Shown here in pieces: positions 9,110 through 18,176 of a stretch of DNA of 64,000 nt. Each line of letters opens with the position of its first letter. The first letter of the stretch is position 1. The stretch is from JAICJC01 sp963709425. GTDB taxonomy: Bacteria; Actinomycetota; Thermoleophilia; Gaiellales; JAICJC01. Location of the stretch: contig CAVPWG010000001.1 of assembly GCA_963709425.1 (NCBI GenBank), positions 372,001 through 436,000 of the forward strand, given 5' to 3'. The notes below the pieces were generated by a model. The model saw only the letters and a list, made by a program, of their open reading frames with translations. It did not search any database and had not been told where the DNA came from. Position numbers and translations under genes: made by a program.

Positions 9110-10528
9110 CTATTCGATCGTCCCGGCGCCGACGACAACGTCTCCGTCGTAGAGGACCGCCGCCTGCCCTGGCGCAACTCCCTCGACCGGCTCGTCGAGG
9201 TCGAGCGCGAACCCTCCGCCGGCGACAGGCGTCACCGTCGCCCACACCGCGGTCTGGCGGTAGCGGAGCTTCGCCTTCACCCGCCGCGCCGGGACGTACA
9301 TGCGGCCCGGGCTGACCCGAACCGACGTGCGTGCAAGCTCGGCGCGGCCCCCGACGACGACGCGGCCGGTTGCCGGCTCGGTGCGCAGGACGTAGGCGGC
9401 ATCGCCGCCTCCCAGGCCGAGGCCCCTGCGCTGGCCGGGCGTGAACCGGTGAAGGCCGGCGTGCGTTCCGAGCACCCGTCCGGTCGAGTCGACGATGTCG
9501 CCGGAGAGGCCCGCTCCGCCGAGACGCTCGACAAGGGCGCGGTGATCGCCGCCCCCGACGAAGCACACCTCCTGGCTCTCGGCGGCCTCTGCCGCGGCCA
9601 GGCCCGCCGCGCGCGCCTCGGACCGGGTCTCGACCTTCGTCTGGCTTCCGAGCGGGAACCAGCACCGCTCGAGGATCTCGGACGGCACCGATGCCAGCAT
9701 GTAGGACTGGTCCTTCGCCGGGTCCGCCCCGCGCGCGACGAGCGCCCTTCCGTCCCGGCGCTCGATCCGCGCGTAGTGGCCGGTTGCGATCCGCGCCGCG
9801 CCGATCCGGTCCGCCACCGCGACGATCGCAGAGAACCGAAACGCCCCGTTGCAGCGCATGCACGGATTCGGGGTCCGGCCGACCGCGTGTGCCGAAACGA
9901 AGTCGTCGACCACCGCATGCCGGAACTCGTCGCGGAGGTCGATCGCGAGATGGGGCACTCCCAGCCGATGACACGTGTCGCGCGCCGACCGCACGGCCTC
10001 GGGAGAGCAGCACGCCCGCTCGCCGTGAGGCGCCTCGGGATCGACCCAGAGCCGCAGCGTGATGCCGACCGGGCTCAACCCGACGCCGATCGACTTGGTC
10101 AGCGCGACGGCCGAGTCCACGCCACCGCTCATTGCAACCACGATGCGGCCGGGGGCGGCCTCCAGATGGGCCTCCGCGACCGCGGCGGCGAGCGCCGAGT
10201 GCAGGGCGTCGATTGCGAGGTCGGTGCACGCCCGCGCCGCATCCGGCGGCGCAATGCGCTCGCGCACGTCACGCCGACCGAGCCGGGCGGCGTCGAGCAG
10301 GTCGCGCCCCTCGGCCAGCCGGCAGGCCAGCTCCGCCGCAGCGGTTGCGTGTGGGCAGGCGAATGTCCGGTGGCGGGCTGCGGCGACTCGGTCGCCCTCC
10401 ACCCGGATCGCGATCCGGACGGCGTCGCCGCACGCCGGGTTCCCGGCCGTGCCGTGGTGGGCGCCCGGGCCCGCGTCGCCGGCCCGGGCGTGCGAGAGCG
10501 CGAGGTCGACACAATCCGCGGAGTACAC
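9110..10528 (-). CDS. mnmA: NifU_N/IscU-like scaffold domain fused to tRNA 2-thiouridylase MnmA
   Basis: A 472-residue two-domain protein. Residues 1-120 look like an IscU/NifU N-terminal Fe-S scaffold and keep all three ligand cysteines: the NPACGD loop near residue 33, FACPHA near 57, and a helix ARACTDLAIDALHSAL near 103. From about residue 125 it is MnmA: the PP-loop SGGVDSAVAL, the catalytic Cys in NPCMRCNGAFRF, TGHYARI, and the second catalytic Cys in ESQEVCFVGG. MnmA makes 2-thiouridine at U34 of Lys, Glu and Gln tRNAs with persulfide sulfur from IscS, which is encoded two genes upstream. The fusion suggests direct cluster or sulfur delivery. The start is GTG. Confidence 0.9.
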   Translation of the reverse strand: MYSADCVDLALSHARAGDAGPGAHHGTAGNPACGDAVRIAIRVEGDRVAAARHRTFACPHATAAAELACRLAEGRDLLDAARLGRRDVRERIAPPDAARACTDLAIDALHSALAAAVAEAHLEAAPGRIVVAMSGGVDSAVALTKSIGVGLSPVGITLRLWVDPEAPHGERACCSPEAVRSARDTCHRLGVPHLAIDLRDEFRHAVVDDFVSAHAVGRTPNPCMRCNGAFRFSAIVAVADRIGAARIATGHYARIERRDGRALVARGADPAKDQSYMLASVPSEILERCWFPLGSQTKVETRSEARAAGLAAAEAAESQEVCFVGGGDHRALVERLGGAGLSGDIVDSTGRVLGTHAGLHRFTPGQRRGLGLGGGDAAYVLRTEPATGRVVVGGRAELARTSVRVSPGRMYVPARRVKAKLRYRQTAVWATVTPVAGGGFALDLDEPVEGVAPGQAAVLYDGDVVVGAGTIE

Positions 10529-10545
10529 CGGCGCCGAAGGCTACG

Positions 10546-11350
10546 TCACGACAGCGTGCCGATGTAGGCGATCAGCTGGTTCACCTCGGCATCGGTCAGG
10601 ATGCTGCCCCAGTGCGGCATGCTCACGATCGGGGCCTTCCCAAGGACGCTCCCAGACACGATGATGTCGCGGATCTTGGCCGGCGTGTTGAACTCCGAGG
10701 TGAAGTCCTTCCCCGAGAGCGGCGGGATGGCCTTGTCCTCGGACAGTGGGTTCGGCACCCCGCCGAGCCCGTTCGGGCCGTGGCAGTTGACGCAGCCGAG
10801 GTTCGTGTACAGGATCGACCCGGCGACGACGTCGCCCTGGTCCGTCGGCACCGGGGCGGGCGCGGCGCCCGACTACGACCGGGAGCCCCGCGTTCAGGTA
10901 GGCCACGATGTCGCTGATCTGGCCCGTCGAGATGATGCCGTGCCAGACCGGCATGTACGGCTTGGACGGGTTGGACGACTCGCCAAGGCCGTGCTCGATG
11001 ATGTCGGTCATCTGCGCCACGGTGAACGTCTTTCCGACGGTCGTCAGTGTGGGCACGTCGGGCGAGACGCCGCCGGCGCCCTGATCCCCATGGCACTGGT
11101 CACAGCCGAACCGGACGAAGTCGTGGGCTCCGGCCGCTACGGCCGGGTCGACCGCTCCTCCGGTCGAGGTCGCCGGGCCCGAGGCGGCGCCCGGCACCGT
11201 GATGGTGGTGGTGCCGGCGTGGTTCTTGCCGCCGTACCAGCTCGCGAGCGCGATGCCGACCATCGTCACGACCAGCGCCGCAACCACGAGCATCACCACT
11301 CCGACCCCGGAGTCGCCTCCCGGCCGGGTCGCACCAGGCTCGTCGGCCAT
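10546..11350 (-). CDS. Membrane-anchored di-haem cytochrome c, frameshift near 10868
   Basis: The first part has an N-terminal TM anchor (VGVVMLVVAALVVTMVG), a Thr/Pro/Gly linker, and a cytochrome c domain with haem motif CDQCH and a distal Met in KPYMPVWHG. The second part, in another frame, holds a second domain with CVNCH and a distal-Met candidate in VSMPHWGS. The two frames join if one base is restored or removed near a short G run at 10868-10870, giving about 267 residues. It is probably an electron carrier on the outer face of the membrane. It sits between iscS and mnmA on the same strand, an odd place for a cytochrome. Confidence 0.8.
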
Positions 11351-11407
11351 GGCGTGAACCCTACGCCTCCCCAATCGCCGGCGGTAGGGGGTTAATCGCC
11401 CGATGTG

Positions 11408-11426
11408 CCTGCGGGTTTCCCGCAGG
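11408..11426 (-). terminator. Perfect hairpin immediately after iscS
   Basis: cctgcggg-ttt-cccgcagg forms a perfect 8-bp stem with a 3-base loop. It abuts the iscS stop codon and precedes the cytochrome c gene by about 60 bp. There is no clear T-run on the minus strand, so it could be a weak terminator, an attenuator between iscS and the next genes, or an mRNA 3' stabiliser. Confidence 0.5.
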
Positions 11427-12557
11427 TCACGCCGCTGGCAGGATGCCCTGCCTCAGCGTCGCGATGGTGCGATCGAGCGCGGCGGCGAACCCGTCGACCT
11501 CGCCGGCGGTCGTCCCGGCTCCGATCGACACCCGGATCACGCTGCGCGCCTCCTCGGCCGACATGCCCTGGGCGAGGAGCACGTGGCTCGGCGTGCCGTC
11601 CCCCGCCGAGCACGCCGAGCCCGCCGCGACGGCGAACCCCTCCCGGTCGAGCGCGAGAACGAGGAGCTCGGCACGCACGCCCGGGATCCGAAGCAGGCTG
11701 TGTCCCGGCAGCCGGTCGGAGCCCGCGCAGACGACGTCGACGCCGTCGGGCAGGGCCTCCTCGAGCCGGGCCCGCATCCGGAGGCGGTGGTCGGAAGAGG
11801 TGCGTGCCGCCGCGAGCGCCGCCGCGAACCCCACGCAGCCGGCGATGTTCTCCGTCCCGGAACGGTGGCCGCGTTCCTGACCGCCGCCGAGGACCAGCGG
11901 CCGCAGCCGGCCGGGATCGCGGGCGACGAGGCAGCCGACGCCCTTGGGGCCGTGCAGCTTGTGGGCCGAGACCGCCATGGAGTCGACGCCGGAGCGCGCA
12001 AAACTCACCCCTAGCGAGGCCGCGGCCTGGACCGCGTCGCAGTGAAACGGGACGCCCCGCTCGCCGGCGATGCCTGCGAGCTCCTCGATGGGCTGCACGA
12101 CACCCGTCACGTTGTTGGCCCACATCGCAGCCGCGACGCGGTCGCCCGGGCGCACGGCGGCGGCGAAGGCCTCGACGTCGATCGTGCCGTCGGCACCGAC
12201 CGGCACCCACGCGACCTCGAACCCCTGCCGCTCGAGCTCGAGCGCCGGCTCGCGGACGGCGGGATGCTCGATCGCGCTCACCGCCAGGCGGCCCAGCGGC
12301 CGGCCGCAGAAGCCGAACACGGCCTGGTTGTCGGCCTCGGAGCCGCCCGATGTGAAGACGACCTGGCCGGGGTCGCAGTCGAGGTGCTCGGCCACGGTAC
12401 GGCGCGCAGCCTCGAGCGCCGCTCTCGCCTCGCGGCCGTAGGCGTGCGGCTCGGACGCGTTGCCGAACTTCTCCGACAGGTACGGCTCCATCGCGTCGCG
12501 GGCCTCCGACCCGAGCGGGGTCGTCGCGGCGTGGTCGAGGTAGACGGGCCCGTTCAC
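11427..12557 (-). CDS. iscS: Cysteine desulfurase (IscS/NifS family)
   Basis: A PLP enzyme that takes sulfur from cysteine as a bound persulfide and passes it to Fe-S scaffolds and tRNA thiolases. The 376 residues start MNGPVYLDHAATTPLGSEAR, a typical N-terminus. The PLP lysine is in SAHKLHGPKG near residue 198 and the catalytic cysteine loop is AGSACSAG near residue 317. The downstream MnmA fusion with its own scaffold domain is the probable sulfur acceptor. 143 bp separate it from aspS and may hold its own promoter. Confidence 0.94.
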   Translation of the reverse strand: MNGPVYLDHAATTPLGSEARDAMEPYLSEKFGNASEPHAYGREARAALEAARRTVAEHLDCDPGQVVFTSGGSEADNQAVFGFCGRPLGRLAVSAIEHPAVREPALELERQGFEVAWVPVGADGTIDVEAFAAAVRPGDRVAAAMWANNVTGVVQPIEELAGIAGERGVPFHCDAVQAAASLGVSFARSGVDSMAVSAHKLHGPKGVGCLVARDPGRLRPLVLGGGQERGHRSGTENIAGCVGFAAALAAARTSSDHRLRMRARLEEALPDGVDVVCAGSDRLPGHSLLRIPGVRAELLVLALDREGFAVAAGSACSAGDGTPSHVLLAQGMSAEEARSVIRVSIGAGTTAGEVDGFAAALDRTIATLRQGILPAA

Positions 12558-12700
12558 CCCGGACCAGGCCGGCGCCTGAGGCGGGACGGGCGGCCACTTT
12601 CAGGATGCTTCGACCGCTCGGACAACCGCCTCGGCGCTAGAAGTGTTCGCACGACGGTAGTGAGGTGCGCGTTTCTCAATGGCGCCGGCTCGATCACACC

Positions 12701-14473
12701 TTAGCGTCTGCGCCGGGTTCCGTCAACCACCCGGATGCCGTACGGCCGAAGCTCGGCGGCGGTCGCCGCAGAGGGCGCTCCCGTGAGCGGGTCGGCGCCG
12801 CCCTGGCCCTTCGGAAATGCCGTCACGTCACGGAGCGACTCCGCGCCCGCGAGGAGCATCGCCAGGCGGTCGATGCCGAAGGCGATCCCACCGTGCGGGG
12901 GCGCCCCCATACGGAGCGCGCGCAGGAGGAACGAGAATTTCGTCTCGGCCTCCTCCTCGGTCATCCCGAGCATCGAGAAGATCCGCCCCTGCACCTCGGC
13001 GCGGTGGTTTCGGATCGATCCACCACCCACCTCGTTGCCGTTCAGGACGAGGTCGTACTGGCGGGCCCGGGCCTCGCCCGGCCGGTCATCGAAGTCGGCC
13101 TCGTCCTCGGGCTCGGGCGCCGAGAACGGATTGTGGCTCGCCTTCCAGCGGCCCTCGTCCGGCAGCCACTCGAACATCGGAAAGCCCGTCACCCACAGGA
13201 AGCTCCAGCCGTCTCTCGGGAGCCCGAGGCGCTCTCCCAGATGCAGCCGCAGCGGCCCCAGCACGCGGACCGCGGCGTCCTCGGCATCCGCCACCAGGAG
13301 CACGGTGTCGCCCTCCTCCGCGCCGACCCCTGCCACGATCGCATCGAGCTCGGAGGCCGAGAGGAACTTGGCAATGGGCGAGCGCACCTCGCCGCCCTGA
13401 AGCTGGAGCCAGGCGACGCCCTTGCCGCCCCACGTCCTTGCGAACTCGACCAGGCCGTCGAACTCCTTGCGCGAGAACTCGAGCGCCCCGGGCACGGCGA
13501 ACCCGCGCACGACGCCGCCGGCGTCGATGACCCCCCGGAACGCGTTGAACTCGGTGTCTCGCAGCGCGTCGGTCACGTCGGCGATCTCGCAGCCGAAGCG
13601 GGTGTCGGGCTTGTCCGACGCGTACCGCAGCATGGCTTCGGCGTGGGTGAGGCGTGGGAACGGCACCTCGAGGTCGATCCCGGCGACCTCGCGCCACACC
13701 GTCTGGAAGAGGCCCTCCATGAGCCCGTGCAGGTCGTCGGGCTCGACGAACGCCATCTCGAGGTCGAGCTGCGTGAACTCGGCGGTGCGGTCGGCGCGGG
13801 TCGCCTCGTCGCGGAAGCAGCGGGCGATCTGGTAGTAGCGCTCGAAGCCGGAGATCACGTAGAGCTGCTTGTAGGTCTGCGGCGACTGGGGAAGGGCGTA
13901 GAAGCGGCCGGGGTGTGAGGACGTCGGCACGAGGAACTCGCGCGCCCCCTCCGGCGTCGACTTGTAGAGGATCGGCGTCTCGAGCTCCCAGAACCCGCGC
14001 TCTTCGAGGTACCGCCTGATCGCCTGGGTGAGGGCGAACCGCACGCGGACGTTGTGGCGCATCGAGTCGCGCCTGAGGTCGAGGTAGCGGTGGTGCAGCC
14101 GCAGCGTCTCGTCGACTCCTTCGTCGTCGAGCTGGAACGGCAGGACCGGCGCGGTGTTCAGGACGTCCAGCCGCTCGACGTGCACCTCCACCTCGCCCGT
14201 CGCGAGGCGCGGGTTCACGGTCTCGGCCGCCCGGCGGCGAACGACGCCCTCGGCCGCGACTACGAACTCGGCCCGGAGCGTGTGGGCGGCGGCATGCGCC
14301 GCCGGCTGCTCCTCGGGGTTGAACACCAGCTGGAGGAGCCCGGCCTGGTCGCGGAGGTCGACGAACACGAGTCCGCCGTGATCGCGGCGGCGCGCCACCC
14401 AGCCGGCGACCGTCACCCGCGCGCCCTCGTCCGTCGCTCGCAGATCGCCGCCCATGTGCGTCCGGTAGCTCAC
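12701..14473 (-). CDS. aspS: Aspartyl-tRNA synthetase, bacterial type
   Basis: 590 residues, the length of the bacterial enzyme that has the GAD insertion domain. An OB-fold anticodon domain is at the N-terminus (VTVAGWVARRRDHGGLVFVDLRD). Class II motif 2 is seen at GFERYYQIARCFRDEATRADR, and motif 3 is near the end at GGIAFGIDRLAMLL. Its ATG overlaps the hisS stop by four bases. Actinobacterial bacterial-type AspRS is sometimes non-discriminating (charging tRNA-Asn too); this cannot be decided here. Confidence 0.96.
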   Translation of the reverse strand: MSYRTHMGGDLRATDEGARVTVAGWVARRRDHGGLVFVDLRDQAGLLQLVFNPEEQPAAHAAAHTLRAEFVVAAEGVVRRRAAETVNPRLATGEVEVHVERLDVLNTAPVLPFQLDDEGVDETLRLHHRYLDLRRDSMRHNVRVRFALTQAIRRYLEERGFWELETPILYKSTPEGAREFLVPTSSHPGRFYALPQSPQTYKQLYVISGFERYYQIARCFRDEATRADRTAEFTQLDLEMAFVEPDDLHGLMEGLFQTVWREVAGIDLEVPFPRLTHAEAMLRYASDKPDTRFGCEIADVTDALRDTEFNAFRGVIDAGGVVRGFAVPGALEFSRKEFDGLVEFARTWGGKGVAWLQLQGGEVRSPIAKFLSASELDAIVAGVGAEEGDTVLLVADAEDAAVRVLGPLRLHLGERLGLPRDGWSFLWVTGFPMFEWLPDEGRWKASHNPFSAPEPEDEADFDDRPGEARARQYDLVLNGNEVGGGSIRNHRAEVQGRIFSMLGMTEEEAETKFSFLLRALRMGAPPHGGIAFGIDRLAMLLAGAESLRDVTAFPKGQGGADPLTGAPSAATAAELRPYGIRVVDGTRRRR

Positions 14474-15726
14474 CGTCGAAGCTCCTCCGCCAGCCGGTCG
14501 AGCGCCACCCGGCGCTGGTCACCGGTAGTCATATCGCGCACCGTCGCCTCTCCCGCCGCCCACTCGTCGTCGCCGACGATGACGACGGTCGGGATGCCGC
14601 GCCGGTCGGCCAGCTCGAGCGCGCGCTTCAGGCGCCTTCCGCCGTACGCGGCGTCGCACCGGACTCCGGCCGCCCTGACGTCGTCCATTACCGCGTGCAC
14701 ACTCGGCCGGGCGTCGTCGGCGAGCACGGCGAAGAGCGCGTCGAGCGAGCGCCCGACGGCCGGCCCCGCGCCGGTTTCCTCGAGGGTGAGGACGAGCCGC
14801 TCGACGCCCGCCCCGAAGCCGACGCCGGGCGTCGGCCGCCCGCCGAGCTGCTCCGCAAGGCCGTCGTAGCGCCCGCCTCCCGACAGCGCGTCCGCCGCGC
14901 CGAGCTCGGGCCACTGCCACTCCCATGCAGTCCGCGTGTAGTAGTCGAGGCCGCGCACCAAGCCGGGATCGACGGCGTAGGAGACGCGGCGGGCGTCGAG
15001 GTGCGCGCGGACATCGGCGAAGTGGGCCGCGCAGTCATCACACAGATGGTCGGTGATCTTGGGCGCCGACGCCATGATCGCGCGGCAGCCCTTCTCCTTG
15101 CAGTCGAACGTCCTCAGGGGATTCACGTCGCGCCGCTCGCGGCACTCGTCGCACAGCTCGTCCGCGTGCTCGTCGAGGTACGTGACGAGCAGCTCCAGGT
15201 ACGCCGGCCGGCAGTTGCCGTCGCCGATCGAGTTCACGAGCAGACGCAGCCCCTTGACGCCGACGCCCTCGTACCAGCGCCGCTGGAGGCCGATCAGCTC
15301 GGCGTCGACCGCCGGGTCGTCGGAGCCGATCGCCTCGGCGCCGAACTGGTAGTGCTCGCGGTAGCGCCCCTTTTGGACGGCCGCATACCGGAACATCGGG
15401 ACCTCGTACCAGACCTTCACGGGCTGCGGCAGCCGGGTCATGTGCTCGAGGTAGGCCCGCATCACGCCGGCGGTGCCCTCGGGCCGAAGGGTCAGCGGCC
15501 GGCCGCTCCGATCCGTGAAGCTGTACATCTCCTTGCGCACGACGTCCGAGCCCTCGCCCGATGTCCGGGCGAAGACGCCGGTGTCCTCGAACGTCGGGGT
15601 TACGGCCTGGCCGTAGCCCGCCGCCTCGAAGACCTGCCGGGCCGCATCCAGCACGGCACGGCGCAGCGCGGCACGGGCGCCGTACCAGTCCAGCGTGCCC
15701 CTCGGCGCCTGGAACTCCTGGCTCAT
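14470..15726 (-). CDS. hisS: Histidyl-tRNA synthetase
   Basis: 418 residues. The N-terminus MSQEFQAPRGTLDWYG is the family's PRGT-D segment. Motif 2 lies near VWYEVPMFRYAAVQKGRYREH, and the histidine-binding motif LVRGLDYYTRT is near residue 258. A C-terminal anticodon domain follows (DRRGIPTVVIVGDDEW). CDEC and CDDC pairs with a further CKEKGC suggest an inserted metal site around residues 190-235, less common in HisRS. The ATG at 15726 was chosen because it begins the conserved region and overlaps the upstream hydrolase stop by four bases. Confidence 0.95.
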   Translation of the reverse strand: MSQEFQAPRGTLDWYGARAALRRAVLDAARQVFEAAGYGQAVTPTFEDTGVFARTSGEGSDVVRKEMYSFTDRSGRPLTLRPEGTAGVMRAYLEHMTRLPQPVKVWYEVPMFRYAAVQKGRYREHYQFGAEAIGSDDPAVDAELIGLQRRWYEGVGVKGLRLLVNSIGDGNCRPAYLELLVTYLDEHADELCDECRERRDVNPLRTFDCKEKGCRAIMASAPKITDHLCDDCAAHFADVRAHLDARRVSYAVDPGLVRGLDYYTRTAWEWQWPELGAADALSGGGRYDGLAEQLGGRPTPGVGFGAGVERLVLTLEETGAGPAVGRSLDALFAVLADDARPSVHAVMDDVRAAGVRCDAAYGGRRLKRALELADRRGIPTVVIVGDDEWAAGEATVRDMTTGDQRRVALDRLAEELRR

Positions 15727-16343
15727 GCCCGGAGCGGCCCGAGGAACGGATTTCGGTCGCGCTCCTCGCCGAGCGTCGTGACCGGGCCGTGCCCCGGCAG
15801 CACGATCGTCTCGGGCGGGTAGGCTCGCATGAGCGTCGCGATGCTCTCGAGCAGCGTCCCCATGTCGCCACCGGTCAGGTCGGTGCGACCGACCGAGCCC
15901 GCAAACAGGACGTCGCCGACGAACAGGTGGCCGTCGGCGTAAAACGCGACCGACGCGGGCGAGTGGCCGGGCACGAGCGTGACGGCGAAGTCGATGCCGG
16001 CCAGCGTCACCGTCTCGCCGCCTTCGAGGAGGTGCTCGGGCGCGTGCGGTGCGTGCTCGTGCTCGCGGAGCAGGTCGGCCTCTCCGGCGGGCATCCACAC
16101 GTCGACGCCGGACTCGCGCGCGACGGCGGCGACGCCGCCCAGGTGGTCGATGTGCCCGTGCGTCACCAGGACGCCCGCCGCCGTCCAGCCGCGCTCTCCG
16201 AGGTGGTGCGCGACGGTGTCCGGCGTGTCGCCGGGGTCGATGACGGCCGCCTCAGCACCGCCCTCCCTGGCAACGAGGTAGCAGTTGGCCTGGTAGGCGC
16301 CGAGCGGGAGCTGGACGATCTCGAGGCCGGGGGGCCCGTTCAC
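15723..16343 (-). CDS. MBL-fold metallohydrolase (glyoxalase II-like)
   Basis: About 206 residues. The binuclear metal site is visible as THGHIDHLGG near residue 62, a further His in VPGHSPASV, the bridging Asp in LFVGDVLF, and a last His in VLPGHGPVTT. This is the pattern of glyoxalase II-like hydrolases, which cleave thioesters or related substrates in the cytoplasm. The GTG at 16343 overlaps the upstream stop as GTGA, so it is preferred to longer starts. A hydrolase just before hisS-aspS is a common actinobacterial arrangement. Confidence 0.87.
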   Translation of the reverse strand: MNGPPGLEIVQLPLGAYQANCYLVAREGGAEAAVIDPGDTPDTVAHHLGERGWTAAGVLVTHGHIDHLGGVAAVARESGVDVWMPAGEADLLREHEHAPHAPEHLLEGGETVTLAGIDFAVTLVPGHSPASVAFYADGHLFVGDVLFAGSVGRTDLTGGDMGTLLESIATLMRAYPPETIVLPGHGPVTTLGEERDRNPFLGPLRA

Positions 16344-16693
16344 GCCGCGGGGCCGCCCTGTTTCTTCTGGTATCGGCGCCACACGAAGTTCTCGACCATC
16401 CACCCCATCGACCAGAAGAGGATGAACATCACGGCCGTGTTCGCCAGCTTGACGACCGGGCTCACGCCGCTCGACGTGAAGGTGATGACGAGGTAGAACA
16501 GGGTCGCGAAGAGGATCGCCCGCTTGGCCGTACGGCGTGCGGACGGCGGCTCCGGGGTTCCCCGCGGTGGCCGCGCCGCCTGTTTGCGCTCCGGCTTCTT
16601 CTCCTCGTGCTCCGCCGCCTCGTACCCCGGGTGCAGCCGGCCGCGCCCGACCGCGCGCTGGTACTTCCGGCGCTGTTGCTTGCGCGTCGCCAC
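16340..16693 (-). CDS. Small basic membrane protein of unknown function
   Basis: A 117-residue protein. The first 55 residues are very basic and hydrophilic (MATRKQQRRKYQRAVGRGRL). They are followed by two likely TM segments: AILFATLFYLVITFTSS near residues 59-76 and VVKLANTAVMFILFWSMGW near 80-98. I do not recognise a family. It is the first gene of the transcript leading into the MBL hydrolase, hisS and aspS, and overlaps the next start by four bases. Confidence 0.6.
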   Translation of the reverse strand: MATRKQQRRKYQRAVGRGRLHPGYEAAEHEEKKPERKQAARPPRGTPEPPSARRTAKRAILFATLFYLVITFTSSGVSPVVKLANTAVMFILFWSMGWMVENFVWRRYQKKQGGPAA

Positions 16694-16799
16694 GCCGTCA
16701 GTCTACCGGTCGGCCGCGGGCTCACGGTTCAACCGCGAACCGCACGCAGGGTCGAACAAGACCGCCACGTCCGCCGCCCCATCCTCGGGACACACACGA

Positions 16800-16827
16800 C
16801 GCCTCGTGACGCCGAGATCACGAGGCG
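16800..16827 (-). terminator. Perfect 10-bp hairpin between hutI and the next operon
   Basis: cgcctcgtga (16800-16809) and tcacgaggcg (16818-16827) pair perfectly around an 8-base loop. It lies in the 244-bp gap after the hutI stop and before the start of the small membrane protein gene; all these genes are on the minus strand. It is the most likely terminator of the hutU-SDR-hutI transcript, although no long T-run follows. Confidence 0.55.
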
Positions 16828-16937
16828 CCGACACCGCGTCACGGCCCAGCTCGAGACCGGCCCCGTTCGTGCCAATCGCGGGGTGGGGTCTGACCCCGGC
16901 CCATCACGCCGGTGTGCCGATGTGTCGCACGTCTGCG

Positions 16938-18176
16938 TCAAGTTACCCGAGTGCCCTTGGAATACACGGCCGCGATGTCGCGGCCGGCCAGGTGGTAGGA
17001 GATGTGCCGCCAGTCCGCCGCGTCGAGCAGCACGATGTCGGCGTCGTAGCCCGGGGCGAGACGGCCGACGCGATCCGCCCGCCCCAGCACCCAGGCGGCG
17101 TTCACCGTGCACGCCGCGAGCGCCTCCGCCGGAGCCATCCCGAGGGCTGTGCAGGCCAGCGTCATCACGACGGGGAGCGAGTCGCAGAAGGCGCTCCCCG
17201 GGTTGAAGTCGGTCGCCAGGGCCACGATCGCCCCCTGGTCGACCAGCGCCCTGGCGGGCGGCTGCGAGCGGCGCAGGTAAAGCGCGGCCACCGGCAGGAG
17301 CACGGCCGCGACGTCGCTTCCCGCAAGCGCCGCGACGCCGGCCGGGCCGGTCGCCTCGAGGTGGTCGACCGAGCGCGCCCCGAGCTCGATCGCGAGCGGG
17401 ACCGCGCCCGACTCGGTGAACTGGTCGCCGTGCAGCCGGGCGACGAGGCCGTGGCCCATCGCCGCCCGCAGGTACCGGTCCGCCTGCTCGGCCGAGAACG
17501 CGCCGCGCTCCAGGAAGACGTCGGCGTGCTCGGCGCGGCGGGCGGCCTCCGGCAGCACCTCGGCGATTGCGTAGTCCAGGTAGTCGTCGGCAGAGCCGAA
17601 CTCGGGCGGGACCGAGTGGGCCCCGAGGTAGGTCGGCACGGTCGCGATCGGGTGCGGGCCCGCCACGGCCGCGAGGCTCGCGAGCTCGGTGTCGCGATCC
17701 AGGCCGTATCCCGACTTGCCCTCCGCCGTCGTCGTGCCGCCGGCCGCCATCCAGCCCAGGTGCACGGCCACGGCGGCCGCCAGGCCGTCGGCTCCGAGGG
17801 CGCGGGTCGCCTCGACCGTCGAGCGGATGCCGCCGCCCGCCGCGTGGATGCGCTCGTAGTCGGCGCCCTGGGCGCGCAGGTCGAACTCGCCGGCCCGATC
17901 GCCGCCGAAGGCGGGATGCGTGTGGCAGTCGACGAGGCCGGGAATCGCGACCGCGCCGCGGCAGTCCACCGTCTCGAGGCCGCGGTGCGAGCGAAGGACG
18001 TCGTCGGGCGGCCCGACCGCCGCGATGCGGCCGGCGACGATCGCGATCGCGGCCGGCGCGACCACGTCGACCCGGCCGAGGTCGGGGCCGCGCAGCGGCG
18101 CTCCCACACCCGCGGGCGACGCAGCGGCCGTCAACCCGTCGAGGACCAGGCTCGGCCCGGGCTCAGGCGCGGCCAT
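16938..18176 (-). CDS. hutI: Imidazolonepropionase
   Basis: Opens the ring of 4-imidazolone-5-propionate to N-formimino-L-glutamate, the third step of histidine degradation. The 412-residue amidohydrolase has the metal motif HTHP (VDCHTHPAFGG) near residue 83, further metal histidines in RLHGDQ and VDHLEA, and the Asp in TDFNPGSAFCDS. The start overlaps the end of the SDR gene by 14 bases, so hutU, the SDR and hutI form one unit. Confidence 0.93.
   Translation of the reverse strand: MAAPEPGPSLVLDGLTAAASPAGVGAPLRGPDLGRVDVVAPAAIAIVAGRIAAVGPPDDVLRSHRGLETVDCRGAVAIPGLVDCHTHPAFGGDRAGEFDLRAQGADYERIHAAGGGIRSTVEATRALGADGLAAAVAVHLGWMAAGGTTTAEGKSGYGLDRDTELASLAAVAGPHPIATVPTYLGAHSVPPEFGSADDYLDYAIAEVLPEAARRAEHADVFLERGAFSAEQADRYLRAAMGHGLVARLHGDQFTESGAVPLAIELGARSVDHLEATGPAGVAALAGSDVAAVLLPVAALYLRRSQPPARALVDQGAIVALATDFNPGSAFCDSLPVVMTLACTALGMAPAEALAACTVNAAWVLGRADRVGRLAPGYDADIVLLDAADWRHISYHLAGRDIAAVYSKGTRVT

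Noticed and set aside
16885..16897. Near-palindrome ggggtctgacccc, with a similar string at 51444-51455
   Set aside because: Only two copies were noticed, one inside a gene end, with no shared context; it is probably chance in GC-rich DNA.
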